Of a stretch of 25,188 bases of DNA, positions 8,141 through 15,936 are shown one piece after another. The stretch is from the IMG/VR virus record IMGVR_UViG_3300027704_000146, positions 1-25,188 of that record, one strand, 5' to 3'. The stretch comes from a virus. The position numbers and the translations under genes are program-made. The notes beneath the pieces are model-generated. The model worked only from the letters and a program-made list of their open reading frames with translations. It was not told the origin of the DNA and made no database searches. The number at the start of each line of letters is the position of its first letter. Within the stretch, counting starts at the first letter, position 1.

Positions 8141-11100
8141 ATGGCAACAGTAGAAGAAGAAGAGTACATAAGAAGACTTAGTGCTATGCAGGCTTCAATG
8201 CCTCAGTTTAAATCTATGCAAGCTAAAGGTCTACAGACTTTTGGTGAGCTAGGTGGTATGAACACGCGTGCTGTTGAAAATTATAAAAACATACAGGACA
8301 AAGCACTCCAAGGTTTTGAATACAAACAACCAGGAAGATTGCTACAGTCTGACAAGCCAGTAGAGTGGTGGAAAGAAAGAGCTGCACTTAACTCTATGAA
8401 TACTATTGTACCTATGATGGGCTTTGCTATTGGTAATGTAATGAAAGCTATGCCAAATCCTATAGCCAAAGTTATGGGCAGTGCAATCAATTGGGCTACT
8501 ATGGCTACTACATACAATATGAATTTTGCAGACACGCTGGAAGAACACCAGCAGGCTGCGGGCAGAGAACTTACTACAGCAGAGAAACAGAAAGCTGCTG
8601 TTGTTAGTATAGGTGTAACTGCTTTGGATTTAATAACTCCAATCAAAGGTGCTAACGCCACATCTAGATTGCTTACTAAATCATTTGGTACTGGTGGTGT
8701 AGAAGCCACTAAGAAATCCCTGATCAAACTTGTAAATACAAACCGTCAAAGCCTAGCTAAACAGATAGGTGTTGGTGCTGGGTTTACTGGCAAGATGATA
8801 GGAACCGAGATGGCTACTGAAGCTGGGCAGAAGGCTGTGCAAATAGGAACCAGTGTAACTCCTGGTAGACTAGGAACAGCAGAAGGTGTGCAAGATATGT
8901 TTGAAGAAGCTATCATTGCTGGTCCTACTGTTGGTGCTGTTGGTATACCTGGTGCTGTGGGTGAGGCACGCTCAGTAAACAGAGACCTAGGCACTGGAAG
9001 AAGATTAGCAGATAATTTTAACAGAGACCTAATAGCAAACGCACCATCTGACAGTGTTGAAAAAGTACAAGGACAAATTGATATACCTATGGGCAAGGGT
9101 TATGAATCTAGCTTCAAGTTATTAGCACAGCAAGGCAATGATATGTTAGCCAAGAAGACTGGTGTTGATATCAAAGAAGGAGCAAAGAAACTTACAGAAA
9201 CTATTGCATTCAAAGGCACAGCACCTCTTAAGAAAATTAGAGACAGAGCACAGTCTGGCCTTGCGTACAGTGCATCTAATAAAATACTACAGATGTTTCA
9301 GCCTACTGAGACTGGCAGCAATGAGCAAGGTGCAAGAGAAAACTTCTTCAGCTTAAAAGAAACAAAGACTGGTGAGTACCTAAAGGATGTAGTAAATGTT
9401 ATAAACAAATACTCAAACAAAACTCCACTTGCTGGCCAAATAAATAAAAACATAGATGCCGAGATGAGTGCCTATATGATGTATAAGATAGACCCAACTA
9501 AGCCTGTTGCTAGTCTGCCTTCTAATTTTACTGGTGACGTTAATGAGCTTAACGCAGATATACAAATTATAAAAGCAAAACTAGAAAGAGTTAGGCTAGA
9601 CTTGGTTAGTGAAGGTGTACTAAGATCAGAGCAAAAAGTAGAAGACTACTTAACAAATCCTTTGAGCAAAGAATCAGTCAAGGCAAATGAGAAAGGATTT
9701 ATTGAAAGTTTGCTTGCATCCAGTGAGCGTGCTGCACAAGAGAACGAAACAAAAGCCCTGACAATAGAAGAGGTACAAGAAATTGCTAGAGGTATTGTTG
9801 ATGGGTATGACCCAAGCTTAAGAATAGACAGGCCTTCAAAGAAAGATAGGGGCGGTCTTAAAAGAAAAGCATTTGAGAAATCTCGTAGCCAAGCATTTAA
9901 ATATTTAGACAGTATATCAGCACAGTCTGGCCACGGTTCATTCAGAGAAAAAAACATAGAGAAAGTTCTTACTGGATATTTGCAGGAAGCAGCAACACGC
10001 TTGGCCTCAACTAGAGTATTTGGAAAGGATGCATCTAAATTAAAAGCTGAGCTATCTAAGTTGTCAAAGCTTAAAGGTGATGAAGCTATAACTCAAAAAG
10101 AAATTGATAGAGCATATGATTTGTATGACGCATCACATAATATATATAAGAAGGATGCCGACAAGAATGCTCTTGCTGCATCAAAGTTTGCTACAACTAT
10201 AGGTGCGGTAACACACCTTGGTTTAGCCACACTGTCTTCTTTAAGTGAGCTTGCTTGGATAGGTGAGAGAGCTGGCTTTGGACATATGTTAGCTACACTA
10301 CCTAAAGCATTTAAGTATGCAATAGATGGTTCAAGACGTGGTATGGCTGGCTCATACATACCTCCTGGTGAGAGTGCTACAGCTATGGCAACACTAGGAT
10401 TTAACCTGGACCCAAGAGTTAATGAAAGATTAGACCAGATATTTTCTACTGACCAGAACGCTGTGCTTAGTGTGTACTTTAGAACACCGCTTGGTGGTAT
10501 GCTTACTCAGTTTACAAACTTTAATAGGAACTGGGCTGCTCAAGCTATGATGCACAACATAAATTACAGAGCCAACAGTATGCTTGCTGGTGACATATCA
10601 GACATAGAACAACGAAGACTCAACAGTGAGCTAAAGGAAAATGGATTAACTCTGGATGATTTTGCCCTGATCTCTAATGCTTTTAGAGGTGACGATGGTA
10701 AAGTCAAGGTAGACATAACAAGAGATGATGTACTGGACACAGTTGTCAAGACAGAAACTAGACAAGTATCTCCAGCTAAGAAAGGTAAGAAAGAAGATGT
10801 GAGAGAGCAGGATGTTACTGTAAGAGATTTATTAATACCTTGGTTACATAAGACAGTGGATGATGTAGTAGTACATCCTAAAGCTAACAACAAGCCACTG
10901 TGGATGTCCGACCCTAGGATGGCTATACTTGCACAGCTTAAGACATTCCCTGTTGTGTTTGGCAATACAGTAGTAAAGAGATTACTTAGAAAACTAAACC
11001 CTAAACAATGTAACCCAGACTACGGTGCTGCTGTTGGTGTGATAGGTGCTATTGCTATGGCCTATGCCTTTGTATACATAGGTGAGATGCTTAAGGATTC

Positions 11101-11425
11101 AATCAAAGGAAAAGACTTTGAAGACCCATCGTTTAAAGAGACACTAGATAGGATGGGTTTGACTGGTGCAGTTGGTATGATTGGTGGTGCTGGAAAATTC
11201 CAGGATGGTGCTGTAGTATCATTAGGTGGTACGACAATTGGTGCACTAGACACACTCTTTGCTGATGTGATAACTCCAATATGGAATGCTGATGAAGGTG
11301 GTCTTGAGGATGTTAGTGTAGGTGGTAACTTAGTGGAGTGGCTCTCTAAGAGTCTTGATGGTTCTCTTGGTGCAGCTGGTGTAGGATTCAAACCTTTTCA
11401 AAACTTCTTTGGAGTAGATAAATAA
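8141..11425 (+). CDS. Giant internal virion protein, gp16-like ejection protein
   Basis: A 1,094-residue protein, the largest in the window, with AAGGA before the ATG. It is mainly helical. An early hydrophobic segment (NTIVPMMGFAIGNVMKAMPN, about 88-107) and Gly/Ala stretches around 240-275 could cross a membrane. The C-terminal third has further hydrophobic regions: ATTIGAVTHLGLATLSSLSE around 690, and GAAVGVIGAIAMAYAFVYIG around 965. These alternate with amphipathic helices such as YFRTPLGGMLTQFTNFNRNW. This matches large podoviral ejection proteins that leave the capsid and build the channel for DNA entry. I do not see the lytic transglycosylase signature found at the N-terminus of T7 gp16. 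Another role in the virion cannot be excluded. Confidence 0.65.
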   Translation: MATVEEEEYIRRLSAMQASMPQFKSMQAKGLQTFGELGGMNTRAVENYKNIQDKALQGFEYKQPGRLLQSDKPVEWWKERAALNSMNTIVPMMGFAIGNVMKAMPNPIAKVMGSAINWATMATTYNMNFADTLEEHQQAAGRELTTAEKQKAAVVSIGVTALDLITPIKGANATSRLLTKSFGTGGVEATKKSLIKLVNTNRQSLAKQIGVGAGFTGKMIGTEMATEAGQKAVQIGTSVTPGRLGTAEGVQDMFEEAIIAGPTVGAVGIPGAVGEARSVNRDLGTGRRLADNFNRDLIANAPSDSVEKVQGQIDIPMGKGYESSFKLLAQQGNDMLAKKTGVDIKEGAKKLTETIAFKGTAPLKKIRDRAQSGLAYSASNKILQMFQPTETGSNEQGARENFFSLKETKTGEYLKDVVNVINKYSNKTPLAGQINKNIDAEMSAYMMYKIDPTKPVASLPSNFTGDVNELNADIQIIKAKLERVRLDLVSEGVLRSEQKVEDYLTNPLSKESVKANEKGFIESLLASSERAAQENETKALTIEEVQEIARGIVDGYDPSLRIDRPSKKDRGGLKRKAFEKSRSQAFKYLDSISAQSGHGSFREKNIEKVLTGYLQEAATRLASTRVFGKDASKLKAELSKLSKLKGDEAITQKEIDRAYDLYDASHNIYKKDADKNALAASKFATTIGAVTHLGLATLSSLSELAWIGERAGFGHMLATLPKAFKYAIDGSRRGMAGSYIPPGESATAMATLGFNLDPRVNERLDQIFSTDQNAVLSVYFRTPLGGMLTQFTNFNRNWAAQAMMHNINYRANSMLAGDISDIEQRRLNSELKENGLTLDDFALISNAFRGDDGKVKVDITRDDVLDTVVKTETRQVSPAKKGKKEDVREQDVTVRDLLIPWLHKTVDDVVVHPKANNKPLWMSDPRMAILAQLKTFPVVFGNTVVKRLLRKLNPKQCNPDYGAAVGVIGAIAMAYAFVYIGEMLKDSIKGKDFEDPSFKETLDRMGLTGAVGMIGGAGKFQDGAVVSLGGTTIGALDTLFADVITPIWNADEGGLEDVSVGGNLVEWLSKSLDGSLGAAGVGFKPFQNFFGVDK

Positions 11426-11970
11426 TGGCTTGCGGAACTCAAGTAGTACCTGGATACAAGGAATTTAATGCCAAGATGGAACAGCATATAGGCAAAGACC
11501 CAGCATTGGAGACTAAAGTTAACCAACTTTTTCACGCACAAGGAAATAAAAGTACAGGTGCAATAGAATATAGAGAAAGTAATACAGCCTCTGCTCTAGA
11601 AGAGTTGTCTCAACAACCTGGAGAGTTGGGTCAGATGTCTAGATATTTAAAAGGGATGGGAATTCAACATAGTCTTAGAAGCAAGAAAGCTAAGAGGGAT
11701 CAAGCTGGAATTTCATTAGGTGGAAGTACCAAGTGGACTCCCGTTGGAATTACTGTTGACCCAAAAGAGGTAGGTAAGAATAACAAATTTGATAATCTAT
11801 ATGACCTTCTTGTTGCTATGGGTGAAGATTCTAAAGGACCAGCCGCCCAATACAATAATAAACTTAGTGATGAACAAAGTATAAGAATGGAAAGGGCTTG
11901 GATAAGAAAAACTGGTGAGAATTGGCAAGGTCAAGAAACAAGTGTTGAGGATTTTAATTCCTACCTTTAA
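11425..11970 (+). CDS. Last late-operon gene, unknown, 181 aa
   Basis: Begins at an ATG overlapping the stop of the giant gene (TAATG), with GGAG 10 nt upstream. The protein opens MACGTQVVPGYKEF, echoing the Cys...VVPG start of the 388-residue protein. The rest is soluble and helical with basic patches (RSKKAKRD about 86-93). The end is acidic (SVEDFNSYL). Its TAA overlaps by 4 nt the stop of the leftward nuclease gene, so it closes the late operon with no space for a terminator. I recognise no family. A minor virion or morphogenesis role is inferred from position only. Confidence 0.6.
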   Translation: MACGTQVVPGYKEFNAKMEQHIGKDPALETKVNQLFHAQGNKSTGAIEYRESNTASALEELSQQPGELGQMSRYLKGMGIQHSLRSKKAKRDQAGISLGGSTKWTPVGITVDPKEVGKNNKFDNLYDLLVAMGEDSKGPAAQYNNKLSDEQSIRMERAWIRKTGENWQGQETSVEDFNSYL

Positions 11971-12350
11971 TCCGAAACTTTAACATTTATATAACCTACC
12001 CGCTTATCTTTGTGGGTTGCCCCAGCAAAATCAGTATGGGATGGTAGTCTCCTATCCTCCCAAGCAAAATCATAATCATCTGACGCTAACTTACTTACGT
12101 TAAAGATGTACTCACCACTAGGTGTGGATATTATATATAAGAATTCTTTGCCACTACTGTTGGCCTCTTCGAGGTTAGCTGTGAATTTCTTGTGCTCTAT
12201 CATCTGAGTATCATAGTGTGTTCTTCTACATTTAAACTCCACTACATACGCATCATCATATGCATCAAAGGTACAGTACTTGTCTGCTGTGGCTGACAAA
12301 CTTGTGCCCAACTTTCTGCTTGCTATGTCTTGCAATTCGGATTGTGTCAT
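11967..12350 (-). CDS. Small PD-(D/E)XK-type nuclease
   Basis: A 127-residue protein. The core FDAYDDAYVVEFKCRRTHYD (about residues 28-47) gives D29 or D32 followed by E38-x-K40, the metal-binding pattern of the PD-(D/E)XK fold, then MIEHKKF, which resembles the motif after the core in small phage members. The next strand, KEFLYIISTPSGEYIFNV, fits the fold. The likely role is cutting branched or damaged DNA alongside the RusA-like gene. Its ATG overlaps the RusA stop as ATGA. It is the last gene of the leftward operon and its stop overlaps that of the rightward late operon. Confidence 0.6.
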   Translation of the reverse strand: MTQSELQDIASRKLGTSLSATADKYCTFDAYDDAYVVEFKCRRTHYDTQMIEHKKFTANLEEANSSGKEFLYIISTPSGEYIFNVSKLASDDYDFAWEDRRLPSHTDFAGATHKDKRVGYINVKVSD

Positions 12351-12745
12351 AACTCCTCTCCTTTTATTTCAACAACAACACAGTTGTCTTCACCTATGCC
12401 ACCAAACTTTGTGGTAATCTTATCAACATAATCATAGTCATCATCTTCAATAACACCACCCTTAACTAAAGCATCCATAAGAAATTTATGCATAGGAAAT
12501 GTATAGTTGTCTAAGTCTTTTTTTCTTTTGTTATTAAAATAGATAGTGTATGTAGGTGTTATTTTTTTGTATTTAGGTAATGTGTTAACAAATTCTTTAA
12601 CAACTTCATAGTAATCATCCTTGCATTTACCCTTAGCAAAAGGGTGTAAGTGTATGAATACATTAAGACTTAATATGTTAGTCTTCTTCTTGTCACCTCT
12701 TCCTTTTGTGTATGTGGGAAGTGGTAATATTCCTTTAGATTTCAT
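12347..12745 (-). CDS. rusA: RusA-like Holliday-junction resolvase
   Basis: A 132-residue protein, close to RusA size (about 120 aa). The signature is KRKKDLDNYTFPMHKFLMDALVKGGVIEDDDYDYV: D77, D79 and N80 (DLDN), D91 (DAL) and D101-D103 (EDDD). These correspond to the acidic metal-binding residues and the 'gvi.DD' turn of RusA. The N-terminal half has the usual beta-strand pattern (KTNILSLNVFIHLHP). It would cleave four-way junctions formed in replication or before packaging, in place of T7 endonuclease I. ATGA overlaps join it to both neighbours (stop of DUF3310 upstream, start of the nuclease downstream). Confidence 0.85.
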   Translation of the reverse strand: MKSKGILPLPTYTKGRGDKKKTNILSLNVFIHLHPFAKGKCKDDYYEVVKEFVNTLPKYKKITPTYTIYFNNKRKKDLDNYTFPMHKFLMDALVKGGVIEDDDYDYVDKITTKFGGIGEDNCVVVEIKGEEL

Positions 12746-12969
12746 TGCTTATCCTCTGCAAGTATTACTTCTATCTGCTTCTCTATAAAAAAGCGAGCCT
12801 TCCTTAAATCATCTAGCCTACCATCACCCTTATGCTTGTGCTCCCAGCGAGACAGATATTTAATTGCACTGGCTGTTAGGTATGAAAAATCCTGATCTAT
12901 TATAAAGTCTATTACCTCTATCTTTCCTTGTGTGTAATGACTCGGTGAATTTATTTTATCTTCTGACAT
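12742..12969 (-). CDS. DUF3310 protein (T7 gp1.7-like)
   Basis: A 75-residue protein with the family pattern in order: SPSHYTQGKIEVIDFI (8-23), SAIKYLSRWEHKHKGD (34-49), LDDLRKARFFIEKQI (52-66). The PSHY..G.iE, KYl.R..K and DDL.KA elements define DUF3310. T7 gp1.7, a longer relative, has been described as a dGMP/dTMP kinase; this short form covers only the core, so activity is uncertain. The nearby class II RNR makes a nucleotide-supply role reasonable. GGAG lies 7 nt before the ATG, in the 3' arm of a hairpin. Confidence 0.8.
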   Translation of the reverse strand: MSEDKINSPSHYTQGKIEVIDFIIDQDFSYLTASAIKYLSRWEHKHKGDGRLDDLRKARFFIEKQIEVILAEDKQ

Positions 12970-12976
12970 TGCCCTT

Positions 12977-13019
12977 CTCCAGTTTAGCCTGGAGGTCTCA
13001 TTGATTTAAACAAGACCCC
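12977..13019 (-). promoter_or_regulatory. Two mutually exclusive hairpins before the DUF3310 gene
   Basis: Hairpin A pairs 13019-13013 (GGGGTCT) with 12998-12992 (AGACCTC), 7 bp with one G-U. Hairpin B pairs 12994-12989 (CTCCAG) with 12982-12977 (CTGGAG), 6 bp with a 6-nt loop. They share 12992-12994, so only one can form. Hairpin B traps the GGAG that serves as Shine-Dalgarno for the DUF3310 gene; hairpin A would free it. Function is inference from geometry. Confidence 0.35.
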
Positions 13020-13036
13020 AAGGTTTATTAATTGGC

Positions 13037-13276
13037 TTACTTAGCCCCACTCGTTATATCTTTATCGAGCAGTTTCCAGATAATACCAGCAGCAATAATT
13101 CCTGCCAGTCCTGCATTGCCAAGTGTCCATACTATAGTGAGTATAGAACCTACCACGTCTCCCGTTAGGAAGGCCACTTTCGATCCGAAAATGACTTGCA
13201 TTATAATTGATAAGCTGATTAGCTTAATGCCTACGTCTATTGCACCGTCTGCACCTTTTAGTATTTTATCTAACAT
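13037..13276 (-). CDS. Two-helix membrane protein, holin candidate
   Basis: A 79-residue protein with AAAGGAG 9 nt before the ATG. An N-terminal amphipathic part (LDKILKGADGAIDVGIKL) precedes a hydrophobic helix at about 18-38 (LISLSIIMQVIFGSKVAFLTG) and a second at about 41-69 (VVGSILTIVWTLGNAGLAGI and on), ending in a polar tail. Two helices in under 80 residues fits a class II holin or pinholin. A second holin-like fragment lies at 1-155, so one of the two may have another membrane role. It lies next to two tiny membrane proteins downstream of RNR. The function is a guess from topology. Confidence 0.5.
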   Translation of the reverse strand: MLDKILKGADGAIDVGIKLISLSIIMQVIFGSKVAFLTGDVVGSILTIVWTLGNAGLAGIIAAGIIWKLLDKDITSGAK

Positions 13277-13309
13277 ATATATTGACTCCTTTATTATTAA
13301 ACATTTGTG

Positions 13310-13459
13310 CTATATAAGCCACCCTTTTCTTAGGGCCTCTAACCACTGAACAACGTAGATAAGACAACCCGCAGAAACTATTGATGATATAAAAGCAGAG
13401 TATATTACAAGCTTCTTTATCATTCTTGCTAGTCTGTTTTGTACTTTTAACTTTTTCAT
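13310..13459 (-). CDS. 49-aa single-helix membrane peptide
   Basis: ATG 13459 to TAG 13310-13312, 49 codons, preceded by TGGAGGAC (GGAGG 5-6 nt before the start). The N-terminus is strongly basic (MKKLKVQNRLARMIKK), followed by one hydrophobic helix at about 17-39 (LVIYSAFISSIVSAGCLIYV) and a short tail with a basic end. This is an N-in membrane anchor. Its start overlaps the stop of the upstream 49-aa gene as ATGA. An alternative longer frame in this stretch (13266-13496) lacks a hydrophobic helix and a matching ribosome site, so I prefer this one. Role unknown. Confidence 0.65.
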   Translation of the reverse strand: MKKLKVQNRLARMIKKLVIYSAFISSIVSAGCLIYVVQWLEALRKGWLI

Positions 13460-13605
13460 TCTGTCCTCCAGCCATCACACATACTTGAGTCAACATCTAA
13501 AGGTTTACAGATTAGCTGCTCCTCTATTATTGTAGGCAGATCTTTTTCACTGTCATCAATCATTATAAGACCAACACCTAAAGCCAGTATTATTAAGAGG
13601 TTCAT
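13456..13605 (-). CDS. 49-aa secreted or anchored small peptide
   Basis: ATG 13605 overlaps the RNR stop as ATGA, and the frame ends at TGA 13456-13458, which overlaps the next start. The N-terminus is a short hydrophobic segment (MNLLIILALGVGLIMI), then an acidic polar part with two Cys (ICKPLDV and SSMCDGW). It could be a signal-anchored peptide facing the periplasm; the hydrophobic segment is short for a full membrane helix. No classical lipobox is seen. The start relies on coupling, since no strong Shine-Dalgarno precedes it. Role unknown. Confidence 0.6.
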   Translation of the reverse strand: MNLLIILALGVGLIMIDDSEKDLPTIIEEQLICKPLDVDSSMCDGWRTE

Positions 13606-15572
13606 TCTACATCCCTCTCTTCTTCAACTAGGTCAACTAACTCACACACACTGCCAGTGCACGCCAGTGTCTTAGTGCCCACTGTCATATCTGTCAGCTC
13701 ATATGTGCTAATCAAGTTCCAGTCTACAGCCTTTGGCATTTTCTTAGCCAGCTCTGTGTACTCCTCCTTGGTGCAATCTTCATACGGTGCTTGCTGGTAT
13801 GAGTGATCAGAATGTGGTAGAAAAGAAACACCACTAACATCATCAAAGTTTTTGTACACCCAGGCTCCTACTTCCATCCACTCGTGCTCTCTGACACTGA
13901 TTGTTACACTAGGCTTATGCTCACAGTAATACTTTTGGTATGTAAACCACAGCTCTAGTTGCTCAATAGCAGTCCTTTCATTCCTAAGCACAGCACCCTT
14001 TGGTGCTTTCATAGGGAAAGTAAATACCTTAACACTCTTTGGTTTCATAACATCAACCTCGCAAGGGATGCCTTGATCTTCCATAAGTTGTGCTATTGGG
14101 TCTTTGGCATCTGCTCTTACTCTTCTAAAGTAGTAATCGTTGTGCCTTGTATGTATTCCACTGGCACTGTCAACTAACTGACTGACTGTACCACTAGGTT
14201 TGATGGCAGTGGTTGCTGCTGATTGGCTTATGCCAAGGACCTTTGACCACTCTTTGTTTGTAGCAACGGTTTGACTTTTAAGAGACTGTAAGAAATCAGG
14301 TAAACTTTTCTTACCATAGTGTCCTCTGCTAGTGTCACCACCATTCATAAAACTGTTGTCCATTATACCAGTCAAGCTGACACCTAACAGGGCTTCTTCT
14401 TCTGTATTGTGCACCCACTTAGGTCGCAATCTTTTGATGTCGGTCAGTGATGCCTGGAACGTGCCAAGTATAGTGGCAAGTTTTACCTTACGCATTATGT
14501 CCGACTGGCTGTCTTCTGCTCTGACTACAACTTCAGTTAGATTACAGAACTGACCATCTCTTAGTATGATTTCACTGCAAGGGTTGCAGCCAAACTCGTG
14601 GTCAGTATCACGTCTTCCGTTAGTGCCAAACTCAACTTGCTTCTTTGCAGCTTCCCTGTTAAATATACCACGCTCACCTGATTTAGATTCATAAAGTGAT
14701 GTCCATTCTTTCATAAAGATACCAATATCTGGCTTCTCTGTATAGCACACACTGTTGTTACTTAGTGCCATCTCTGGTGTATCACTCCACCACTGGCCAG
14801 ACTTAGCACTACGCATACGTTCATCAGTTAAATTACTTAGGGAAATCAACGCACTACGCCTGACTCCACCTACTACAACTACCTCCGCAATCTTACACAT
14901 CATACGGTGACACTCATAGCTGGTTAGCTTTCTGCCTATTGCTTCTTTGAACAGGTTAGTAGTAAAATTAAACAAGTCAAGCAATGGCTCTGGTCCACTA
15001 GCTCTACCACCAAAGGTGGATAGTCTTGCACCTTTAGGTCTGACCTTAGAGAAATCCCACTTGGGCATCTCACCATCGTATAGGTATGTAATCAACTTAC
15101 GAAATGCAGACTGCCACCCTTCTTTTGAGTCTTTGACAACCACCACATCATCAACGTCTATCATCTCTGGTGGTATTTCAGGCAGCTTAGTTACAAACTG
15201 TCTCTCAACACTAAAGCCTACGCCAGTACCGTGCATCAGAACATAGAGGCATTCATCAAATGCTTTCCAGTGATCAACACTCAGGTAAGCACAGTTGTAT
15301 CCTGCTATATTGTTTTCTTTTAGTGCCTTGCCTGCAGTCATCAGTGCTCTCATACTAGGCATTACTTCTAGTTTAAGAACAGCAGTCTCTAATTCCTTTC
15401 GGACCTTTGGTGTTAGCTCACCTTCTGTATTGTCTTTAAGGTGCTCTTCCATAAAGTCAAAGTAACGTGCAACTGTTTCTTCCCACGTCTCTCTTCTTTT
15501 CTTTTCTGGTAACCACCTGGCGTATCTGCTCAGTGCTATAAAATTCTGGTAGTCATTTGGTAATGTGTTCAT
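13602..15572 (-). CDS. nrdJ: Class II (adenosylcobalamin-dependent) ribonucleoside-triphosphate reductase, monomeric
   Basis: A 656-residue enzyme that reduces ribonucleoside triphosphates to dNTPs with coenzyme B12. Segments match monomeric class II RNR: MPSMRALMTAGKAL, AGYNCAYLSV (C94), HGTGVGFSVE (114-123), VRRSALISL, FGCNPCSEIILRDGQFCNLTE and a C-terminal CTGSVC. C332 and E334 fit the radical cysteine and acid of NPCxE; C94 and C343 fit the disulfide pair (the 332-to-343 spacing of 11 equals 408-to-419 in the Lactobacillus leichmannii enzyme). C638 and C643 fit the re-reducing tail pair (CxxxxC). It is shorter than the Lactobacillus enzyme (739 aa). The start overlaps the preceding 67-aa gene by 4 nt. 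It makes the phage dependent on B12 in the host. Confidence 0.93.
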   Translation of the reverse strand: MNTLPNDYQNFIALSRYARWLPEKKRRETWEETVARYFDFMEEHLKDNTEGELTPKVRKELETAVLKLEVMPSMRALMTAGKALKENNIAGYNCAYLSVDHWKAFDECLYVLMHGTGVGFSVERQFVTKLPEIPPEMIDVDDVVVVKDSKEGWQSAFRKLITYLYDGEMPKWDFSKVRPKGARLSTFGGRASGPEPLLDLFNFTTNLFKEAIGRKLTSYECHRMMCKIAEVVVVGGVRRSALISLSNLTDERMRSAKSGQWWSDTPEMALSNNSVCYTEKPDIGIFMKEWTSLYESKSGERGIFNREAAKKQVEFGTNGRRDTDHEFGCNPCSEIILRDGQFCNLTEVVVRAEDSQSDIMRKVKLATILGTFQASLTDIKRLRPKWVHNTEEEALLGVSLTGIMDNSFMNGGDTSRGHYGKKSLPDFLQSLKSQTVATNKEWSKVLGISQSAATTAIKPSGTVSQLVDSASGIHTRHNDYYFRRVRADAKDPIAQLMEDQGIPCEVDVMKPKSVKVFTFPMKAPKGAVLRNERTAIEQLELWFTYQKYYCEHKPSVTISVREHEWMEVGAWVYKNFDDVSGVSFLPHSDHSYQQAPYEDCTKEEYTELAKKMPKAVDWNLISTYELTDMTVGTKTLACTGSVCELVDLVEEERDVE

Positions 15573-15772
15573 TCTTCCTCCATTGGGTCAATTTGGATGT
15601 CAACCATTCGGCCACCATCATCGTCATAATAATCTTTATATCTTAGTCTTCCTTCTCTATGCATAAGCACAGCATCGGTAATTCCTTTCTCGTAAGCTTG
15701 CTTGTGTGCAAAGTAAATAGCAACAGAGCCAGCAAACACTAGTCCAAAGCTTAACATTATGTATGCTTCCAT
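15569..15772 (-). CDS. 67-aa single-helix membrane protein
   Basis: A 67-residue protein with one N-terminal hydrophobic helix (MLSFGLVFAGSVAIYFA, about 6-22), then KQAYEKGITDAVLMHREGRL and an acidic tail (YYDDDGGRMVDIQIDPMEEE). The 'AYEKGITDAV..H..GrL.Y' pattern is like short phage proteins often found next to nucleotide genes; I cannot name a family. The start overlaps the stop of the 54-aa gene (TGATG) and its end overlaps the RNR start by 4 nt, so it is tightly coupled to RNR. Possible roles include a membrane-anchored accessory protein; nothing more can be said. Confidence 0.65.
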   Translation of the reverse strand: MEAYIMLSFGLVFAGSVAIYFAHKQAYEKGITDAVLMHREGRLRYKDYYDDDGGRMVDIQIDPMEEE

Positions 15773-15936
15773 CAGTAACTCTCCTCAAAATCTTCTAGGA
15801 ACCTATCCTTCTTAGCAATGAGCCTTGTCTCAAACGCCTCCAATAATTCTTCGGGTTCAATTTCCAGTTCATCACAGATCAGGCACACATCATATGTTGC
15901 AGCAATGTATGCCTTTAGTTCAGGTAGTTGTTTCAA
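15772..15936 (-). CDS. 54-aa acidic protein, TTG start
   Basis: TTG 15936 overlaps the stop of the exonuclease gene as TTGA, with GGAG 7 nt before it; the stop TGA overlaps the following ATG. The product (MKQLPELKAYIAATYDVCLICDELEIEPEELLEAF... in short segments: helix 1 at 4-16, turn, helix 2 at 27-50) is acidic and all-helical. No ATG is available in the frame, so TTG is the only plausible start. The ribosome site and the perfect gap fit support a real gene. Function unknown. Confidence 0.6.
   Translation of the reverse strand: MKQLPELKAYIAATYDVCLICDELEIEPEELLEAFETRLIAKKDRFLEDFEESY

Noticed and set aside
13032-13349. 105-codon rightward frame opposite the two-helix membrane protein
   Set aside because: It is the antisense shadow of the 79-aa gene; the hydrophobic pattern is mirrored from it and no ribosome site is seen.
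13266-13496. 76-codon leftward frame overlapping the 49-aa membrane peptide
   Set aside because: A different frame of the same stretch has a strong ribosome site, ATGA coupling and a clear hydrophobic helix; this one has none of these.
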